NCBI RefSeq assembly: GCF_018343515.1
Contig: NZ_JAGYPD010000003.1
Location: 574,116-638,115, forward strand
Source of the DNA: Bacillus sp. FJAT-50079
GTDB taxonomy: Bacteria > Bacillota > Bacilli > Bacillales > Bacillaceae_C
Direction of reading: 5' to 3'
DNA: 64,000 bases
The position numbers were made by a program, and so were the translations under genes. Positions 47,136-56,106 of this stretch are shown piece after piece (position 1 is the stretch's first letter; each line of letters begins with the position of its first letter). The notes beneath the pieces were generated by a model, which did not search any database, had not been told where the DNA came from, and saw only the letters and a list, made by a program, of their open reading frames with translations.

Positions 47136-49067
47136 ATGTTGTTAAAAAGCTTAACATCAGCATCCTTAATAAGTGTAAAGCAATCGTTTACCTCTAAAGA
47201 GGAAGTGATTCGCTACTTAGTTCATCAATTAGCTGCTGAAGGTAAATTACACTCTGAAGAAGCTTTTTATCAAGCCGTAATGGAAAGGGAGGCATTATCA
47301 CCTACTGGGTTCGAGGGTGGTTTAGCTATTCCTCATGGAAAATCATCGGCAGTGAAAGAAGCGGTATTTGCAGTGGCAACGCTCGAAAAACCGATAGAAA
47401 CATGGGAAAGTGTTGATATCAATAATAAAGTGAATTTGGTTATCTTATTGGCTATACCGAAAGAAGAAGAGGGATCGATTCATCTTTCCTTATTATCAGA
47501 ATTTGTTACGAGACTTTCGAATGAAGCATACAAGGATAATTTATTGCAGGCTCAATCGAATGTAGAGCTATATGAACGACTTGATGCAATTCAACAAATG
47601 GATGAAACAAATGATGTAGAAAAGTTGAATAAAACGATATTAGCGATCACAGCATGTCCAGCAGGAATTGCCCATACGTATATGGCAGCTGAAGCACTTG
47701 TGAAAGCGGGAAGAGAATTAGGTATCGACGTATATGTTGAAAAGCAAGGAGCCAATGGCATTGAGGATCGCCATACACAAGCCCAATTAAAAAAAGCAGA
47801 TGCTGTTGTATTTGCGGTAGATGTAGCGGTGAAAGACGAAGAACGGTTTAACCATCTTCCAAAAATAAAAACAACAGTCGCTGCACCATTACGCGATGCA
47901 CAAAGTATTTTAAAACAAGCATTAAAAAAGGCGGAAAATGCTCCGAAGCGACAATATATAACGGAAGATGCTCCAGATTTTGAAGAAACCGATCGCAAAT
48001 CAGTGAAAACAGAAATTAAAGATTCGGTATTGACAGGTATCTCACATATCATTCCAGTCATCGTTGCCGGTGGTATGACATTAGCAGCAGCTGTATTTAT
48101 TTCCCAAGCATTCGGTCTTCAAGAATTATATGGAACGGAAGGCTCGTGGCTATGGCTATTGCGTCAGCTAGGTGGCTCACTTTTAGGGCAATTAATGATT
48201 CCGATTCTCGCAGCCTATATGGCTTACTCGATTGCTGATAAGCCGGCACTAGGACCGGGTTTTGCCGCAGGGGTAGCTGCAAACTTAATTGGTAGCGGCT
48301 TCTTAGGTGGAATGCTCGGTGGTTTATTGGCAGGGTATTTCTTAAAGTATTTGAAAAATACGGTGAAGCCTAAAGGAACATTCGCAGGTTTTATAAGCTT
48401 CTGGTTCTATCCAGTCATCGGAACACTTGTAGTTGGCTCAATCATGTTATTTGTTATCGGTAAACCGTTAGCAGCATTAAATAACGGATTAATCCAATGG
48501 TTAGATGGTATGAGCGGTGCAAATGCAATCATTTTAGGAGCGATTCTGGGAGCGATGGTTTCATTTGATCTCGGCGGACCAGTAAATAAAGCGGCATATA
48601 CTTTCTGTATCGGGGCAATGGCAAGCGGAAACATCGTTCCATACGCTGCATTTGCTTCAGTAAAAATGGTATCGGCATTTTCAGTAACAGGAGCAACAAT
48701 TATTGGTAAAAAGTATTTTACGAAACAAGAAAGAGAAGTTGGAAAGCAAACTTGGTTACTAGGGTTAGCTGGGATCACAGAAGGAGCCATTCCATTTATG
48801 ATTAATGACCCATTGCGTGTCATTCCATCACTCATCGCGGGTTCTGCTGTTACAGGTGCAATCGTATCCTATTTCAATATCGGTCTCAATGTACCTGGAG
48901 CAGGGATTTTTTCACTAGCATTAGTAGAGGGACAACCATTAATGGTGGCTGCGAGTGTATGGTTAGGCGCTGCATTAATCGGAGCAGTCATTTCAATGAT
49001 CTTATTAATTTTAACTCGTAAACATAAATTAAAAAGAAAAAGTGGTATAGAGCAACAAGCAGCATAA
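47136..49067 (+). CDS. mngA: PTS enzyme IIABC, probably 2-O-alpha-mannosyl-D-glycerate-specific
   Basis: This 643-aa fructose-family PTS permease has IIA (His67 in GLAIPHGKS), IIB (Cys174 in ITACPAGIAHTYMAAEAL) and IIC (about 295-630, FDLGGPVNKAAYTF, TEGAIPFMINDPLRVIP). The frame opens at TTG 47118, but ATG 47136 follows GAGGGGTT. Mannosylglycerate specificity is inferred from the directly downstream GH38 hydrolase and glycerate kinase: MngA would deliver 6-phospho-mannosylglycerate. Alone, the sequence would be called fructose/mannose-type. Confidence 0.85.
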   Translation: MLLKSLTSASLISVKQSFTSKEEVIRYLVHQLAAEGKLHSEEAFYQAVMEREALSPTGFEGGLAIPHGKSSAVKEAVFAVATLEKPIETWESVDINNKVNLVILLAIPKEEEGSIHLSLLSEFVTRLSNEAYKDNLLQAQSNVELYERLDAIQQMDETNDVEKLNKTILAITACPAGIAHTYMAAEALVKAGRELGIDVYVEKQGANGIEDRHTQAQLKKADAVVFAVDVAVKDEERFNHLPKIKTTVAAPLRDAQSILKQALKKAENAPKRQYITEDAPDFEETDRKSVKTEIKDSVLTGISHIIPVIVAGGMTLAAAVFISQAFGLQELYGTEGSWLWLLRQLGGSLLGQLMIPILAAYMAYSIADKPALGPGFAAGVAANLIGSGFLGGMLGGLLAGYFLKYLKNTVKPKGTFAGFISFWFYPVIGTLVVGSIMLFVIGKPLAALNNGLIQWLDGMSGANAIILGAILGAMVSFDLGGPVNKAAYTFCIGAMASGNIVPYAAFASVKMVSAFSVTGATIIGKKYFTKQEREVGKQTWLLGLAGITEGAIPFMINDPLRVIPSLIAGSAVTGAIVSYFNIGLNVPGAGIFSLALVEGQPLMVAASVWLGAALIGAVISMILLILTRKHKLKRKSGIEQQAA

Positions 49068-49098
49068 GACTAGACAATCAGTTTTATAGGAGGAAGTC

Positions 49099-51699
49099 AT
49101 GACAAACGTTCATATTGTTCCACATATGCATTGGGACAGAGAGTGGTATTTCACAACAGAAGAATCAAGAATTTTGCTAGTTAATAATATGGAAGAAATT
49201 ATGGACATGCTAGAAAATAATCCTGATTATCCTTATTATGTGTTAGACGGTCAAACGTCCATTTTGGAAGATTATTTCGCTGTGAAGCCGGAAAATAAAG
49301 AGCGCGTAAAAAAGCTTGTGCAAGAAGGGCGTTTAATTATTGGTCCATGGTATACACAGACGGATGAGATGGTAGTCGGCGGGGAATCGATCGTCCGAAA
49401 TTTATTATATGGCATTAAGGATAGCGAACAATTTGGCGAGTATATGAGAATTGGCTATCTGCCAGATTCATTTGGGCAATCAGCGCAAATGCCAATGATT
49501 TTAAATGGATTTGATATTACGTATTCGATCTTCTGGCGCGGTACTTCTGAACGGCATGGCACAGATAAAACAGAGTTTTATTGGGAAACGGATGATGGAT
49601 CAAAGGTGCTTGTCCAATTGTTTCCTTTGGGGTATGCGATTGGTAAGTATTTACCAGAAGATGAGGAGGAACTTCAGGAACGAATCGATAAATATTTTGC
49701 TGTGCTTGATCGAGGTGCAACAACAGATCATATCATTATTCCAAATGGGCATGACCAAATGCCGATTCAAAAAAATATTTTTACGATTATGGAAAAGCTG
49801 CGCAAGCTTTATCCAGATCGAGAGTTTTTTCTAAGTAAATATGAAAATATTTTTGAAGAGCTGGAAAAACAAGACGATCTAGCTATCTTGCAGGGAGAAT
49901 TTTTAGACGGAAAATATATGCGCGTCCATCGCAGTATTTATTCGACGCGAATGGATATTAAGGCCGCTAATACAAGAATCGAGAATAAAATTACAAACAT
50001 TTTAGAGCCACTTGCCTCGATGGCGTATAAACTAGGGTTTGAATATCATCACGGATTAATTGAACTGATTTGGAAGGAAATCATGAAAAATCATGCGCAT
50101 GATAGCATTGGCTGCTGTTGTTCTGATAAGGTTCACCGTGAAATTTGCAATCGTTTCTTTCTTGCCGAAGAAAAAGTCGATCAACTCATCAATTTTTATA
50201 AACGTAAAATTGTTGATTCGATGGATACGGAAAAACAACATGATCGGCTAACACTGTTTAATTTCCTTCCATATGAACGGACGGAAGTAGTAACAGCTAC
50301 TGTAATGACGAAGTTACAATCCTTTACATTAGTTGATCAACATGAAAAAGAACTTGATTTTGAGATTGTTAGTAGTGAAATAACCGATCCAGGATTAATT
50401 GACCGACAAATTGTCCATTACGGAAACTATGATCCTTTTATTAAATATACGATTCAGCTAAAAGATACACTCCCAGCTATGGGCTATAAAACGTATTTTG
50501 TTGTTGAACATGAACACCTAAAAGGTGACTCATACGCAAATGTGGAGAAGATAGAAACGGATTATTATGATATTACGGTAAATCCGAATGGAACATTGAA
50601 TATTTTTGATAAAAAAATAAACGAGAGCTTTGAAAATGTTCTTCTCTTAGAAAATGGCGGAGATGATGGCGATGAATATGATTACTCACCACTTGCCAAT
50701 GAAAAATTAATTTATAGTGATCAAGTTAATGCAGTCACAGAGGTGAAGCAAAATCGTTACGGGGCAACGATTGATATTACGTATTCATTACTAGTCCCAT
50801 CTAATCTTGAAAAACGAAAAGCGCAAGTCTTTGATCGTTCGATTGATATTCATATGGTGATTCATGTACCTCATCATAAGCCAGTCATTAACGTAAATGT
50901 TGAAGTGAGTAACCGTGCAAAAGATCATCGTCTAAGAATGCTTATCCCGACAAATATCGCCTCCGCATTTTCGATTGCTGACAATCAATTTGGAGCGATT
51001 AAACGAGACGTAATCGATGCTGCGATCGAAGTATGGGAAAAAGAAGATTGGGACGAGCGTCCCGATTCGATTTATCCGATGTTAAGTTATGTAGGTTTAG
51101 CGAATGAGCATTATGGTGTAAGTGTGCTGACGAATAGTACGAGGGAATATGAAATTGTTGGTGAACAATTTGATACTATTGCGGTCACATTGTTTAGAAG
51201 CATTGGTGTTCTCGGTAAAGAGAATTTACAGCGCCGTCCAGGTCGTCCTTCGGGCATTAAATTACCGACGCCGGATTCGCAAATGCTCGGCAAGATCTCG
51301 ATCGATTTTGCGATTACGTCTTATTTCGCTCATGAAAATGTCGCTCGAATGGCTAAAGAGTACTTAACGCCTGTGGAAACATATAATAAAATTCCTTATA
51401 ATGCTATGAAGCTGAATGTTGCGGATGTGAAAACACCACTTGAATATAGTTTTCTCCAAGAGGTTCAGCCAAATGTTGTACTAAGTACATTAAAAAAGGC
51501 GGAGAAGGAAAATCAATTTGTTCTACGTTTCTTCAATCCAATGGATGAAGAAAAAACAGCGGTGTTTCGATTTAACGATGAGATTGGTCAAGCGAAGATG
51601 GCGAATTTAAATGAAGAAGCATTACAAAGTCTTCAAGTGAATGATCGTCAAATTGAGGTAAAAGTTGTTACGAATCAAGTAAAGACCATAATGTTTTAA
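49099..51699 (+). CDS. mngB: GH38 alpha-mannosidase / mannosylglycerate hydrolase
   Basis: This 866-aa cytoplasmic glycoside hydrolase family 38 enzyme has an N-terminal catalytic domain with zinc ligands in HMHWDREWY (H11, D13) and the nucleophile Asp123 in LPDSFGQSAQMP. GPWYTQTDEMVVGGES and NHAHDSIGCC follow. A mid-domain and C-terminal beta domains complete the typical MngB length. It should split 6-phospho-mannosylglycerate into mannose-6-phosphate and glycerate. It begins 31 bp after mngA with an AGGAGG site. Confidence 0.9.
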   Translation: MTNVHIVPHMHWDREWYFTTEESRILLVNNMEEIMDMLENNPDYPYYVLDGQTSILEDYFAVKPENKERVKKLVQEGRLIIGPWYTQTDEMVVGGESIVRNLLYGIKDSEQFGEYMRIGYLPDSFGQSAQMPMILNGFDITYSIFWRGTSERHGTDKTEFYWETDDGSKVLVQLFPLGYAIGKYLPEDEEELQERIDKYFAVLDRGATTDHIIIPNGHDQMPIQKNIFTIMEKLRKLYPDREFFLSKYENIFEELEKQDDLAILQGEFLDGKYMRVHRSIYSTRMDIKAANTRIENKITNILEPLASMAYKLGFEYHHGLIELIWKEIMKNHAHDSIGCCCSDKVHREICNRFFLAEEKVDQLINFYKRKIVDSMDTEKQHDRLTLFNFLPYERTEVVTATVMTKLQSFTLVDQHEKELDFEIVSSEITDPGLIDRQIVHYGNYDPFIKYTIQLKDTLPAMGYKTYFVVEHEHLKGDSYANVEKIETDYYDITVNPNGTLNIFDKKINESFENVLLLENGGDDGDEYDYSPLANEKLIYSDQVNAVTEVKQNRYGATIDITYSLLVPSNLEKRKAQVFDRSIDIHMVIHVPHHKPVINVNVEVSNRAKDHRLRMLIPTNIASAFSIADNQFGAIKRDVIDAAIEVWEKEDWDERPDSIYPMLSYVGLANEHYGVSVLTNSTREYEIVGEQFDTIAVTLFRSIGVLGKENLQRRPGRPSGIKLPTPDSQMLGKISIDFAITSYFAHENVARMAKEYLTPVETYNKIPYNAMKLNVADVKTPLEYSFLQEVQPNVVLSTLKKAEKENQFVLRFFNPMDEEKTAVFRFNDEIGQAKMANLNEEALQSLQVNDRQIEVKVVTNQVKTIMF

Positions 51700-51707
51700 A
51701 GGATCAA

Positions 51708-51738
51708 GAAAAGACACTGTATAAGTGTCTTTTCTTAG
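51708..51738 (+). terminator. Hairpin between mngB and garK
   Basis: AAGAAAAGACACT - GTAT - AAGTGTCTTTTCTT. Partial termination would lower the glycerate kinase level relative to mngAB. Confidence 0.75.
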
Positions 51739-51824
51739 GTAGGACTCATTACTCAACTTGAGCAGGAAGGCATTCATTCGTCGCCAATATTTAGCAATAC
51801 TTTGTATAGAGAGGAATAGATGAT

Positions 51825-52967
51825 ATGAAAGTACTGATTGCGATGGACTCCTTCAAGGAAAGTTTATCATCTTTAGAATGCGGTAAAGCCATTTGTGAAG
51901 GGATTCGGGAAGTTTATAAAGAGGCAGAAATTGTAGCAGTCCCAATTGCCGATGGAGGGGAAGGGACAATTGAAGCGCTTGTTCATGCGGCCGAAGGTGA
52001 ATGGGTTGAAAAAGAAGTAATTGGCCCTCTAGGAACGCCTATTCAAGCACAATATGGTATTTTAGGGCAAAACCATGCAGCGGTGATAGAAGTATCAGCA
52101 GCTTGTGGATTGCCACTCGTTCCGAAAAATAATCGAAATCCGTATGTAACAACGACATATGGAGTTGGACAGCTCATTTGTGATGCCATTGATAAAGGTT
52201 GCCGTGAATTTGTGATTGGACTTGGGGGAAGTGCAACAAACGATGCGGGAATCGGAATGCTTCAAGCATTAGGTTACTCTTTTAAGGATGGGAATAATAA
52301 AGAGGTTGGATTTGGCGGTCATGTACTTCAGCAAATCCAAACGATTGATACGAGTAATGCTCACCCCCTCTTAAAAACTTGCACATTTAAAATTGCTTGT
52401 GATGTTAATAATCCACTATATGGTGAAAATGGAGCTGCTTATGTCTATGGACCGCAAAAAGGAGCGACACCGGAAATGGTAGAAGTGCTGGATTCCGGAC
52501 TGAAACAATTTGCTACGATTTTACATCGTGAATGTAAAATACATATTCATGATGTGCCTGGTGCAGGAGCTGCTGGTGGACTTGGAGCTGCGTTTATTGG
52601 ATTCTTACATGCACAGCTATACTCAGGCGTTGATATCATTATGGATATGATAGGCATTGAACAAAAAATGCAAGATGCCGATCTAGTTATTACTGGTGAG
52701 GGGAGACTAGATGGTCAAACCTCAAGAGGGAAGGCGCCATTAGGAGTAGCTAAAATTGCGGAAAAGCATGGAGTTCCAGTCATTGCTTTGGCCGGAGCAG
52801 CTACACAGCAGGCATCGATATTAAATGAGATGGGAGTGACGTCTTACTTTTCGATTTTGAATGAACCAATGCTAGTGGAAGAGGCAATGGATGCTCGTAT
52901 TACATTTGAAAATTTAAGATCAACAACGATTCAATTATTTAAGTTGATTGCCGCAATGAAAGAATAA
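51825..52967 (+). CDS. garK: Glycerate kinase (GarK/GlxK type)
   Basis: This 380-aa glycerate kinase 1 family enzyme begins MKVLIAMDSFKESLSSLECG and has ADGGEGTIEAL, GLGGSATNDAGIGMLQALG, PGAGAAGGLGAAFIGF and TGEGRLDGQTSRGKAPLGVA. It phosphorylates D-glycerate to 2-phosphoglycerate, feeding lower glycolysis. Placed 125 bp after mngB, it completes conversion of mannosylglycerate to central metabolites. It starts at ATG with GAGAGGA. Confidence 0.9.
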   Translation: MKVLIAMDSFKESLSSLECGKAICEGIREVYKEAEIVAVPIADGGEGTIEALVHAAEGEWVEKEVIGPLGTPIQAQYGILGQNHAAVIEVSAACGLPLVPKNNRNPYVTTTYGVGQLICDAIDKGCREFVIGLGGSATNDAGIGMLQALGYSFKDGNNKEVGFGGHVLQQIQTIDTSNAHPLLKTCTFKIACDVNNPLYGENGAAYVYGPQKGATPEMVEVLDSGLKQFATILHRECKIHIHDVPGAGAAGGLGAAFIGFLHAQLYSGVDIIMDMIGIEQKMQDADLVITGEGRLDGQTSRGKAPLGVAKIAEKHGVPVIALAGAATQQASILNEMGVTSYFSILNEPMLVEEAMDARITFENLRSTTIQLFKLIAAMKE

Positions 52968-52987
52968 TCGCTGTTACTGATTTCATG

Positions 52988-53014
52988 ATATTGCATTATA
53001 TCCCCTCATACAAG
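52988..53014 (+). promoter_or_regulatory. SigE-like promoter of yunB
   Basis: ATATT - 14 bp - CATACAAG resembles the SigE consensus (ATAwTT, N13-15, CATACAmT). The start would be near 53020, inside the hairpin loop listed next. Confidence 0.6.
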
Positions 53015-53046
53015 CATATAGTAGCTTGTAAGGGGGGATTTTTTTG
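53000..53046 (+). terminator. Terminator of the mng operon that contains the yunB ribosome binding site
   Basis: ATCCCCTCATACAAGC pairs with GCTTGTAAGGGGGGAT (one wobble, one mismatch), followed by T7. The right arm is also the yunB Shine-Dalgarno sequence. Confidence 0.85.
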
Positions 53047-53802
53047 GCTGTATTTCGAGCTCGCCATACACGGCAAGGCCCTTTACCGTTTCGATATGTC
53101 GTATTGCTTTCTTTTGTATTTTTTATTTTCTCAACGATGTTTGGACTTTGGATTGTAAATAAAGGAATCAAACCAATGCTTATGGACTATGCAGAATCAC
53201 AAACGAAGAAAATAGCGCCGATGGTCATTAACAAAGCCATTAAGGATGTGATTCCGAATGTGAAAGATATAAATGAAATATTAGAAATTGTTCCGAATGG
53301 AGCAGGCGGTTCAGCCGTTAAGTATAAAACAGATATTATTAATCAGACGCAAGCCGATCTTTCAAGAGCGATCCAATTGAATTTAAAACAGGCGGAAATT
53401 GGCAACTTAGAGGCACTCCAGGCAGAGACAGGGATTGAAATTGATTATGAAAAATCAAACGAAGGGGAAGGGATTGTCTATTCATTCCCATTAGGACAAG
53501 CGACGAATAATGCCTTGCTCGGTAACCTTGGACCGCGAATTCCAATTCGTTTTACGCCAATTGGAAGTGTAAGTACGAATGTGGATATGAATGTGAAGCA
53601 ATATCCGATTAATAATATGTTTGTTGATGTCATAATTGAAGTGGAAGTGACCGTCCAAATTATTATTCCAATCGGCACGGAACAAACCGTTGTCAAACAG
53701 AAAGTTCCGATCGCTGGAGGGCTGTATCCAGGTCAAGTTCCTCAATTTTACAATGGTAATGGTGGAACGAACCCATCAATCCAGTTGCCAACCATTCCGT
53801 AA
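53044..53802 (+). CDS. yunB: Sporulation protein YunB
   Basis: This 252-aa protein has one N-terminal membrane helix (about residues 17-42, YVVLLSFVFFIFSTMFGLWI) and an extracytoplasmic domain ending in VEVEVTVQIIIPIGTEQTVV and a Gly/Asn-rich tail. In B. subtilis YunB is made under SigE in the mother cell and is needed for efficient sporulation. It starts at TTG, spaced about 6-7 nt from AAGGGGGG. No better start is in frame. The upstream hairpin may keep read-through transcripts from being translated. Confidence 0.9.
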   Translation: MAVFRARHTRQGPLPFRYVVLLSFVFFIFSTMFGLWIVNKGIKPMLMDYAESQTKKIAPMVINKAIKDVIPNVKDINEILEIVPNGAGGSAVKYKTDIINQTQADLSRAIQLNLKQAEIGNLEALQAETGIEIDYEKSNEGEGIVYSFPLGQATNNALLGNLGPRIPIRFTPIGSVSTNVDMNVKQYPINNMFVDVIIEVEVTVQIIIPIGTEQTVVKQKVPIAGGLYPGQVPQFYNGNGGTNPSIQLPTIP

Positions 53803-53837
53803 AGTTAAGAAAGAAATATTAGTTCATTCATAAACCT

Positions 53838-54046
53838 TCTCAAAATCGGATGGGGGTAGAGGCGCAGAAGAGTTGAGTAGCCTGAGTGAGGGTAACAACG
53901 ATAATTCCAGTTAAAAGGTTCTTTTTCCGAAGCGAAGATGAGTGTCTAGTTATTTTCGTTGGTATTGCTTTGAATAGGAGTAATACTTTCATTGTTAGCG
54001 GTTTGCTGGCAATCGGGAGCTACATACCCGGTGGAGAACCGACATT
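53838..54046 (+). ncRNA. Lysine riboswitch (L-box)
   Basis: Characteristic blocks in order are GTAGAGGCGCAGAAGAGT, GAGGGTAAC, a CCGAAGC element, GCTGGCAATCGGGAGCTAC and GGTGGAGAACCG, matching the lysC-type aptamer. It is followed by an intrinsic terminator. The first downstream gene lies 370 bp beyond the terminator and has its own promoter, so the riboswitch looks orphaned. Confidence 0.88.
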
Positions 54047-54048
54047 AT

Positions 54049-54086
54049 AAGAGTAATGATAGAATCTCTGTCATGGCTCTTTTTTA
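54049..54086 (+). terminator. Lysine riboswitch terminator
   Basis: AAGAGTAATGATAGA and TCTGTCATGGCTCTT arms (wobbles and one mismatch) are followed by T6. Confidence 0.85.
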
Positions 54087-54189
54087 TGTCTAAATTGGTC
54101 TGTACCTCCAAAAGCATTTTAGCGCATAGGAAGCGTAGGAGGAAGTAGGGAAAATTCCATCTTTTCATTATTGCTGCCTGTATTAGTCA

Positions 54190-54300
54190 ATGAAACGTGG
54201 CTGGTGCGGCGCAGAGATTGTCGCGGGCACATTGCTACTTGCCAAAGGCAATCAAATTCATTCAGTTGCATTTATTTGGGACGTAGCTAAAGATATTTAA
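54190..54300 (+). pseudogene. Short ORF, possible remnant of the lost lysine-riboswitch gene
   Basis: A 36-codon frame (ATG 54190, TAA 54298) encodes MKRGWCGAEIVAGTLLLAK... and ends WDVAKDI. There is an in-frame stop just upstream and no ribosome binding site. The composition is protein-like, but I cannot assign a family. It may be the tail of a decayed gene once controlled by the L-box. The rest of 54087-54373 shows nothing else. Confidence 0.3.
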
Positions 54301-54373
54301 TTGAACCCGTAATGGTGGGGAGTTCAATAAAAATGAAGTTAGAAATTAGATTGCAACTTATTAAAGTGTATTT

Positions 54374-54402
54374 TTGACAGATTGGTGACAAAAAGTTATA
54401 CT
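54374..54402 (+). promoter_or_regulatory. Strong SigA promoter of the NSS transporter
   Basis: TTGACA - 17 bp - TATACT is close to consensus and lies 49 bp before the start codon. Confidence 0.85.
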
Positions 54403-54451
54403 AATTTTTAAATTGAGTAAATAATCTGAAAACAAGAGAGGAGGAAGATAT

Positions 54452-55954
54452 ATGGAGAAGCGCGCACAATTTACTTCTCGTGCTGGTTTTATTTTTGCTG
54501 CGGTTGGTTCAGCGATTGGACTCGGGAATATATGGAGATTCCCTGCGGTAGCATATGAAAATGGAGGCGGAGCATTTTTTCTACCTTATTTATTTGCACT
54601 CTTAACGGCAGGGATTCCTCTTTTAATTCTTGAGTTCACGATTGGACATAAGTATCGTGGTTCATCACCTTTGTCTTTAGCAAGAATTAGTAGGGGAGCA
54701 GAATGGATCGGTTGGTGGCAAATTGGAATCTCTTTCGTTATTGCAACGTATTACTCTGTCATTATTGCATGGGCAATGGCGTATACGGTCTTTTCATTCA
54801 AACTGGACTGGGGCAAGGATACAACAAGCTTTTTAATTGAGGATTATTTACAAGTTGGAGACCCGGCTTCGATGGGAAGTTTTGTTCCTGGTGTTTTTAT
54901 TCCACTCGTGCTCGTTTGGATAATTGTGCTTGGGATTTTATTTGCCGGAGTCAGAAAAGGGATTGAATTAGCAACAAAAATTATGATTCCTTTATTGGTC
55001 TTCTTATTTTTAATTATTGTTATTCAGGCACTTACACTAAATGGAGCAGTAGAAGGATTAAATCAATTTTTTAAACCGGATTGGAGCAGTATTTTTAATG
55101 GAAAAGTTTGGGTAGCCGCATACGGACAAATTTTCTTCAGTTTATCGATTGGATTTGCTATTATGATTACTTATTCAAGTTATTTACCGAAAAAAGCGGA
55201 TATTACCAATAGTGCTTTTATTACAGGGTTTGCCAACTCTTCCTTTGAATTGCTTGCAGGGTTCGGTGTGTTCGCAGCTTTAGGATTTATGGCAGCACAG
55301 CAAGGAGTAGGTGTTGATGAGGTTGTCAAAAGTGGGGTTTTACTCGCTTTTGCTGCATTTCCAACGATTATTAATGAACTGCCGGCTTTTCAGCAAGCGT
55401 TTGGAATTCTCTTCTTCGTATCATTGACGCTCGCTGGACTAACATCGCTCATCTCCATTCTTGAGACCTATGTAGCAGGAATTCAAGAAAAATTCAATAT
55501 GTCACGCTCGATGGCTGTTTCTATCGGTGGTGGGCTAACCGCGCTTATTTCCCTGTTTTTTGCAACACAAAATGGATTAAATTTACTTGATGTCGCTGAT
55601 TATTTTATTAATAATTTTGGGGTTGCAATGGCAGGCTTATTCGAAGTTATTTTTATCGCTTGGTTTGCTAAACAGCTTAAGCCACTTCAAGCACATGCAG
55701 ATGCAGTTTCAGATATTAAGCTTGGTGCTTGGTGGAGAATTAGTTTATCCGTCATTACCCCGGCGGTACTTGGGTATATGATGTACGATAATTTAAAGCA
55801 AAATTTAATGGGCGATTATGGTGGCGGCGATTATTCGCGTGAATTTCTCTTTAATTATGGTTGGACCGTTGCGCTCGCCGCTATCTTCTTCGGAGTGCTC
55901 CTTACAATGAAGCCATGGAAACAAGTGACGCTTGATGAGAAGGAGGGGTTATGA
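54452..55954 (+). CDS. Sodium-dependent amino acid transporter (NSS/SNF family)
   Basis: This 500-aa membrane protein of the LeuT fold has about 11-12 helices. It begins with the NSS signature RAGFIFAAVGSAIGLGNIWRFP (cited as RAGFIFAAVGSAIGLGN) containing the sodium and substrate site. It then has GGGAFFLPYL and, in helix 6, FFSLSIGFAIMITYSSYLP. The next gene encodes a MetS-like small subunit, so this belongs to the two-component MetP/MetS type shown in Corynebacterium to carry methionine and alanine. Substrate here is unknown; the upstream lysine riboswitch is not clearly linked to it. Confidence 0.9.
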   Translation: MEKRAQFTSRAGFIFAAVGSAIGLGNIWRFPAVAYENGGGAFFLPYLFALLTAGIPLLILEFTIGHKYRGSSPLSLARISRGAEWIGWWQIGISFVIATYYSVIIAWAMAYTVFSFKLDWGKDTTSFLIEDYLQVGDPASMGSFVPGVFIPLVLVWIIVLGILFAGVRKGIELATKIMIPLLVFLFLIIVIQALTLNGAVEGLNQFFKPDWSSIFNGKVWVAAYGQIFFSLSIGFAIMITYSSYLPKKADITNSAFITGFANSSFELLAGFGVFAALGFMAAQQGVGVDEVVKSGVLLAFAAFPTIINELPAFQQAFGILFFVSLTLAGLTSLISILETYVAGIQEKFNMSRSMAVSIGGGLTALISLFFATQNGLNLLDVADYFINNFGVAMAGLFEVIFIAWFAKQLKPLQAHADAVSDIKLGAWWRISLSVITPAVLGYMMYDNLKQNLMGDYGGGDYSREFLFNYGWTVALAAIFFGVLLTMKPWKQVTLDEKEGL

Positions 55955-56070
55955 TGAGTGGCAGTGCGATCACAATGATGATTATTGGAGTTCTCATCAT
56001 CTGGGGAGGCTTAGGGGCCAGTGTAGCATTAGCAATTTTGAAGGCGAAAGAAAGTAAAAGAAAGGGATAA
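55951..56070 (+). CDS. MetS-type small subunit of the NSS transporter
   Basis: This 39-aa protein overlaps the transporter stop by 4 bp (ATGA). It is one membrane helix (MMIIGVLIIWGGLGASVALAI) with a basic C-terminal tail (KAKESKRKG). It matches the MetS/MaAIMP small-subunit pattern: a short N-terminus, the IIWGG motif and a lysine-rich end. The first ATG (55951) or second (55954) could start it; both share the AAGGAGGGG site. Confidence 0.88.
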   Translation: MMSGSAITMMIIGVLIIWGGLGASVALAILKAKESKRKG

Positions 56071-56077
56071 AGCAAAG

Positions 56078-56106
56078 GGGCTTTGGATTTCATCCGAAGC
56101 TCCTTC
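56078..56106. terminator. Hairpin between metS-like gene and lytH
   Basis: GGGGCTTTGGAT - TTC - ATCCGAAGCTCC lies between converging genes. Moderate T runs are on both sides. Confidence 0.75.

Noticed and set aside
47136-49067. Second fructose transporter
   Set aside because: Sequence alone would allow it, but the coupled GH38 hydrolase and glycerate kinase and the RpiR regulator point to mannosylglycerate.
54452-55954. Calling the NSS transporter a lysine transporter because of the riboswitch
   Set aside because: It has its own near-consensus promoter downstream of the riboswitch terminator, and its small-subunit partner points to the MetP/MetS type.
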